This document shows positions 61,306-64,000 of a DNA stretch of 64,000 bases, one piece after another. The notes under the pieces were generated by a model, which worked only from the letters and a program-made list of their open reading frames with translations, searched no databases and was not told where the DNA came from. Positions within the stretch are counted from its first letter, which is position 1, and every line of letters begins with the position of its first letter. The DNA lies in the NCBI GenBank assembly GCA_027922465.2, contig BQMF02000066.1:1148408-1212407 (forward strand), read 5' to 3'. The position numbers were made by a program, and so were the translations under genes. This stretch comes from Turritopsis dohrnii. Taxonomy: Eukaryota; Cnidaria; Hydrozoa; Anthoathecata; Oceaniidae.

Positions 61306-63780
61306 ATTTTCAGATATTTTGTGCACAACAATGTAAACAGGCACCTGTAAAATTTTTTTAAAAGAAATTCCAATCGGTTCTCTAGAAATTGGGTCTGAAA
61401 TATTGGCATTTTTCGGGCCGAATTTCTAACATTGAATGAAAGTGCTACTTTAAAGGTAAGATTTGGTGCTTATATAATGTTACAGGCTTGTCTTTCGATA
61501 TTTTCTGAAGCTATGGGCAAAATTCTACCACAAAATTCAAAAATCAGTGCCTCTCAACTTTTTGTTGTCTGGAATCAATGATCTGAAACCACAAAAACTA
61601 ATGGATTTGCCGAAATTTGAGCCTGAATATCTCTAAAGGCCATCACTTGCACATAGTTTCTATGATTTACTTGAGAGTCATTTGAGCCTACTTTCATTTC
61701 ATGGAGAAAGATCTGTGTGAAAGTAAGGGCCTGGGGCTGAGTAGCTGTTCAAGGGCCAACATTTGCTCAAAAAGTGCTTTAAAATATAGCCCATAATGGC
61801 AGCGGCCTTAAGTCTGACCAAACACGAGACAGTATTTCACTTTCTCTTAACATTCTACTTTACATAAAGAAAAAGTCATGATAAGGATACAGAAGACTCG
61901 AAAGTAGCCTTGGAAAGCCAAATTTTGTATTGTTTTTTACCTAGCAATCAACTGTTTTTACCTAGCAACAGCACTGCGAAAGTCTTTGATTTAAAATGTA
62001 ACTGAGCTTAGAAATAATAGGAGTTGTAAAGGAAAAATTTACACATAAACTCTAAAAATTATTAAAATAGTTCAGCTGTGTTCCATTGCACTTAGGACTT
62101 TTTGAGTGTCTTCTTTTGAAAGACGGAAATGTCCCCTTTGATTGACTGGTGTTGGTGAATTAATCTGACACAAAATATCATGTTTGGAATAAGGATGGAC
62201 ATCTGGATTTTTTGGTCATTTAAAGGAGTTCCTTCCGGCAGGCTCCATGCAGGAACCGTTGAAATCTCCATGATCAGTCATCTAAAGAAAAACACATAAA
62301 TAAATCAGATACTTATTTGATAATTCTCTTAATGAGTTTCAATATTCTTACATTTTGTACCACCCCTGGATACCATTTTCCAAAATATAAAACCACAATC
62401 CAGTCATTGAGTTGCCAATCAGCTACCCGATCCTTAGCAATCTGTTCAATACATTGGATGTCGTTTTCATTATCATCTTCCAAATCAGATGCATCATGCA
62501 TTTCATTATTATCACTAAAAGTCGTCACCAACATGGCTTTTCCCCTTTTGCTTGCTCCATCTTTTCCGGACAAAAGTTTAGCTAATTAACTTTTCTATCA
62601 AGTTGTGGTTTCTTATCCTTTGATGGTGCATTGAATTGAAATGTAAGGTTTCATAATTTCTACAGAGGGTTTGAATGTTTTGTGTACTTGCATTTTTTGC
62701 ATTTGCCAATTTGAAAGTATCTCCACATTAGCATGTGATCAGGAAAAAATTGAGATGAGTGGTAATTGCTTATGTTTGGGATAGGAGTTTGGCCAATGAA
62801 AATTGATGTTTTAGAATCTATTGATACCACTGCAACATGTGCATTTTGAATCCCCATAGATGTCCTGTGAGCAATCATACTAAAATTCCTTAAAAATCTT
62901 TAAATAAACTTCTTTTCAACATTTTCGGTAATTTTGGTCATTTCTTCCTTTATCAACTACAGTTTGCACTCAATAAGTGGAACACCATGGGACCGGGGAA
63001 AATTCTACTTATGCGGAGTTACACTTACTACAAACTGTACTGTACTACTACTAGTACTTTTTACTAGTCTAAGAGGCCGTATATTAAACTTCTACAATAA
63101 TCAAATGTCATGTAGCTCCTTATAATCTACTTATCCAATTACCAAATTAAAAAATCAAAAGTATGGGCACATATATAGTTGTTGCTAGGTAAAAACAGTT
63201 GGTTGCTAGGCAAAAACAATACAAAATTTGGCTGTCCGAGGCTACTTTTGAGTCTTCTGTATCCTTATCATGACCTGAGCACATGGTTTTTTCTTTATAG
63301 TAAGGTAGAATGTCAAGAAAAAGTGAAACACTGTCTCGTGTTTGGTCAGACCTAAGGCCTCTGCCATTATGGGCTATTTTTTAAAGCACTTTTTGAGCAA
63401 ATGTTGGCCCTTGAACAGCTACTCAGCCCCAGGCCCTTACTTTCACACAGATCTTTTTCATTGAAATGAAAGTAGGCTCAAATGAATTTTATGGTTTTAG
63501 ATCATTGATTCCAGACAACGAAAAGTTGAGAGGCACTGATTTTTGAATTTTGTGGTAGAATTTTGCCCATAGCTTCAGAAAATATCGAAAGACAAGCCTG
63601 TAACATTATATAAGCACCAAATCTTACCTTTAAAGTAGCACTTTCATTCAATGTTAAAAATTCGGCCCGAAAAAATGCCAATATTTCAGACCCAATTTCT
63701 AGGGAACCGATTGGAATTTTTTATAAAAAATTTTACAGGTGCCTATTTACATTGTTGTGCTCAAAATATCTGAAAACAAG
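61306..63780. mobile_element. Long inverted repeat, about 0.6-kb arms, 1.2-kb spacer
   Basis: The left arm (about 61306-61972) and right arm (about 63178-63780) are highly similar in opposite orientation, from 'tttcagatatttt.tgcacaacaatgtaaa' to 'tacctagcaa'. The spacer contains a minus-strand exon-like ORF. This could be a large-TIR DNA transposon or an inverted duplication. Terminal target duplications are not resolved. Confidence 0.75.
62313..62573 (-). CDS. Exon-like ORF in the inverted-repeat spacer
   Basis: MSGKDGASKRGKAMLVTTFS is followed by an acidic stretch and VADWQLNDWIVVLYFGKWYPGVVQ. It then reaches a GTAAGA donor (about 62352 on the minus strand), beyond which the open frame is probably intronic. 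The W-x-x-x-D-W-x-V-V-x-Y-x-x-x-WYPG-V pattern is a small beta-barrel-like segment seen in transposon-associated and chromatin proteins. No further exon can be joined with confidence, and the function is unknown. Confidence 0.35.
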   Translation of the reverse strand: MSGKDGASKRGKAMLVTTFSDNNEMHDASDLEDDNENDIQCIEQIAKDRVADWQLNDWIVVLYFGKWYPGVVQNVRILKLIKRIIK

Positions 63781-64000
63781 ATGCCCTTATGGGCAGAAGG
63801 ATTTCTGCAAATCAGCTGGAAGTATGAAAATGACTAACAATAACATTTTTGAAACTTGAAAGATTTTGAATGATTGAACAATACAATACAACATTGACTG
63901 CTGCTCAGTGTAGATTGCACACAGCAGGTGGGGATTGTGACACACAAATTAAAATGAGCTTTGTCATTGAAATTTTGAAGTTAAATATGTTCAAACAGCT
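63781..64000. other. Window end, nothing recognised
   Basis: AT-rich sequence beyond the right arm of the inverted repeat. Confidence 0.35.

Overview
The window is nuclear DNA of an AT-rich invertebrate animal. Split genes with GT-AG boundaries, a dermatopontin-like gene, an innexin, a CR1-type LINE, Helitrons, MITEs and a complete Polinton/Maverick all point to a metazoan. A cnidarian fits best, but the sequence alone does not prove it. Ordinary host coding sequence is sparse: a dermatopontin-like gene (about 3.1-4.8 kb), a GNAT-type acetyltransferase-like ORF (14.9-15.6 kb), and weak split-gene candidates at 29.9-31.9 and 60.1-61.1 kb.

Regions: 0-8.5 kb holds the dermatopontin-like gene among MITEs, several with TWA target duplications. 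8.5-11.7 kb is a TTAA-flanked MITE carrying three Helitrons head to tail. 11.7-17.7 kb is mostly empty, with an acetyltransferase-like ORF and a dispersed repeat. 17.8-20.5 kb is a three-level Helitron nest. 21.8-25.7 kb is a CR1-like LINE with a 2A-like motif, a PHD finger, an endonuclease and a reverse transcriptase, broken by two frameshifts. 27.5-31.1 kb contains more MITEs. 54.7-57.2 kb holds a pogo-like transposase/PHD relic and the 3' end of a second LINE. 58.4-63.8 kb holds a TIR element, a candidate gene and a 0.6-kb-arm inverted repeat.

The centrepiece is a Polinton at about 32180-53426. It encodes protein-primed DNA polymerase B, DDE integrase, A32-like packaging ATPase, double-jelly-roll major capsid and a probable minor capsid protein, plus small membrane proteins, a SAP-like protein, a BRO-like protein and a repeat protein. 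It also carries an innexin-like gap-junction gene on the minus strand, apparently a host capture, bracketed by a roughly 55-bp direct repeat. Polymerase (two frameshifts) and integrase (one stop) are broken, while every morphogenesis ORF is open. No adenain-type protease was recognised.

The Polinton has its own regulatory grammar. Its TIRs hold 28-bp-spaced TGACGTCA (CRE) arrays and kappaB-like sites flanked by AP-1-like sites. A TATAATAAA/ATAAATG motif abuts many start codons, including two divergent pairs separated by only 14 and 16 bp. Perfect hairpins sit at several gene ends. The TIRs run into coding sequence, so the polymerase and the repeat protein share an N-terminal leader. A 3.84-kb DNA transposon with ATGA target duplications is nested in the left TIR and contains a decayed RAG1-N-terminal-like zinc-binding region.
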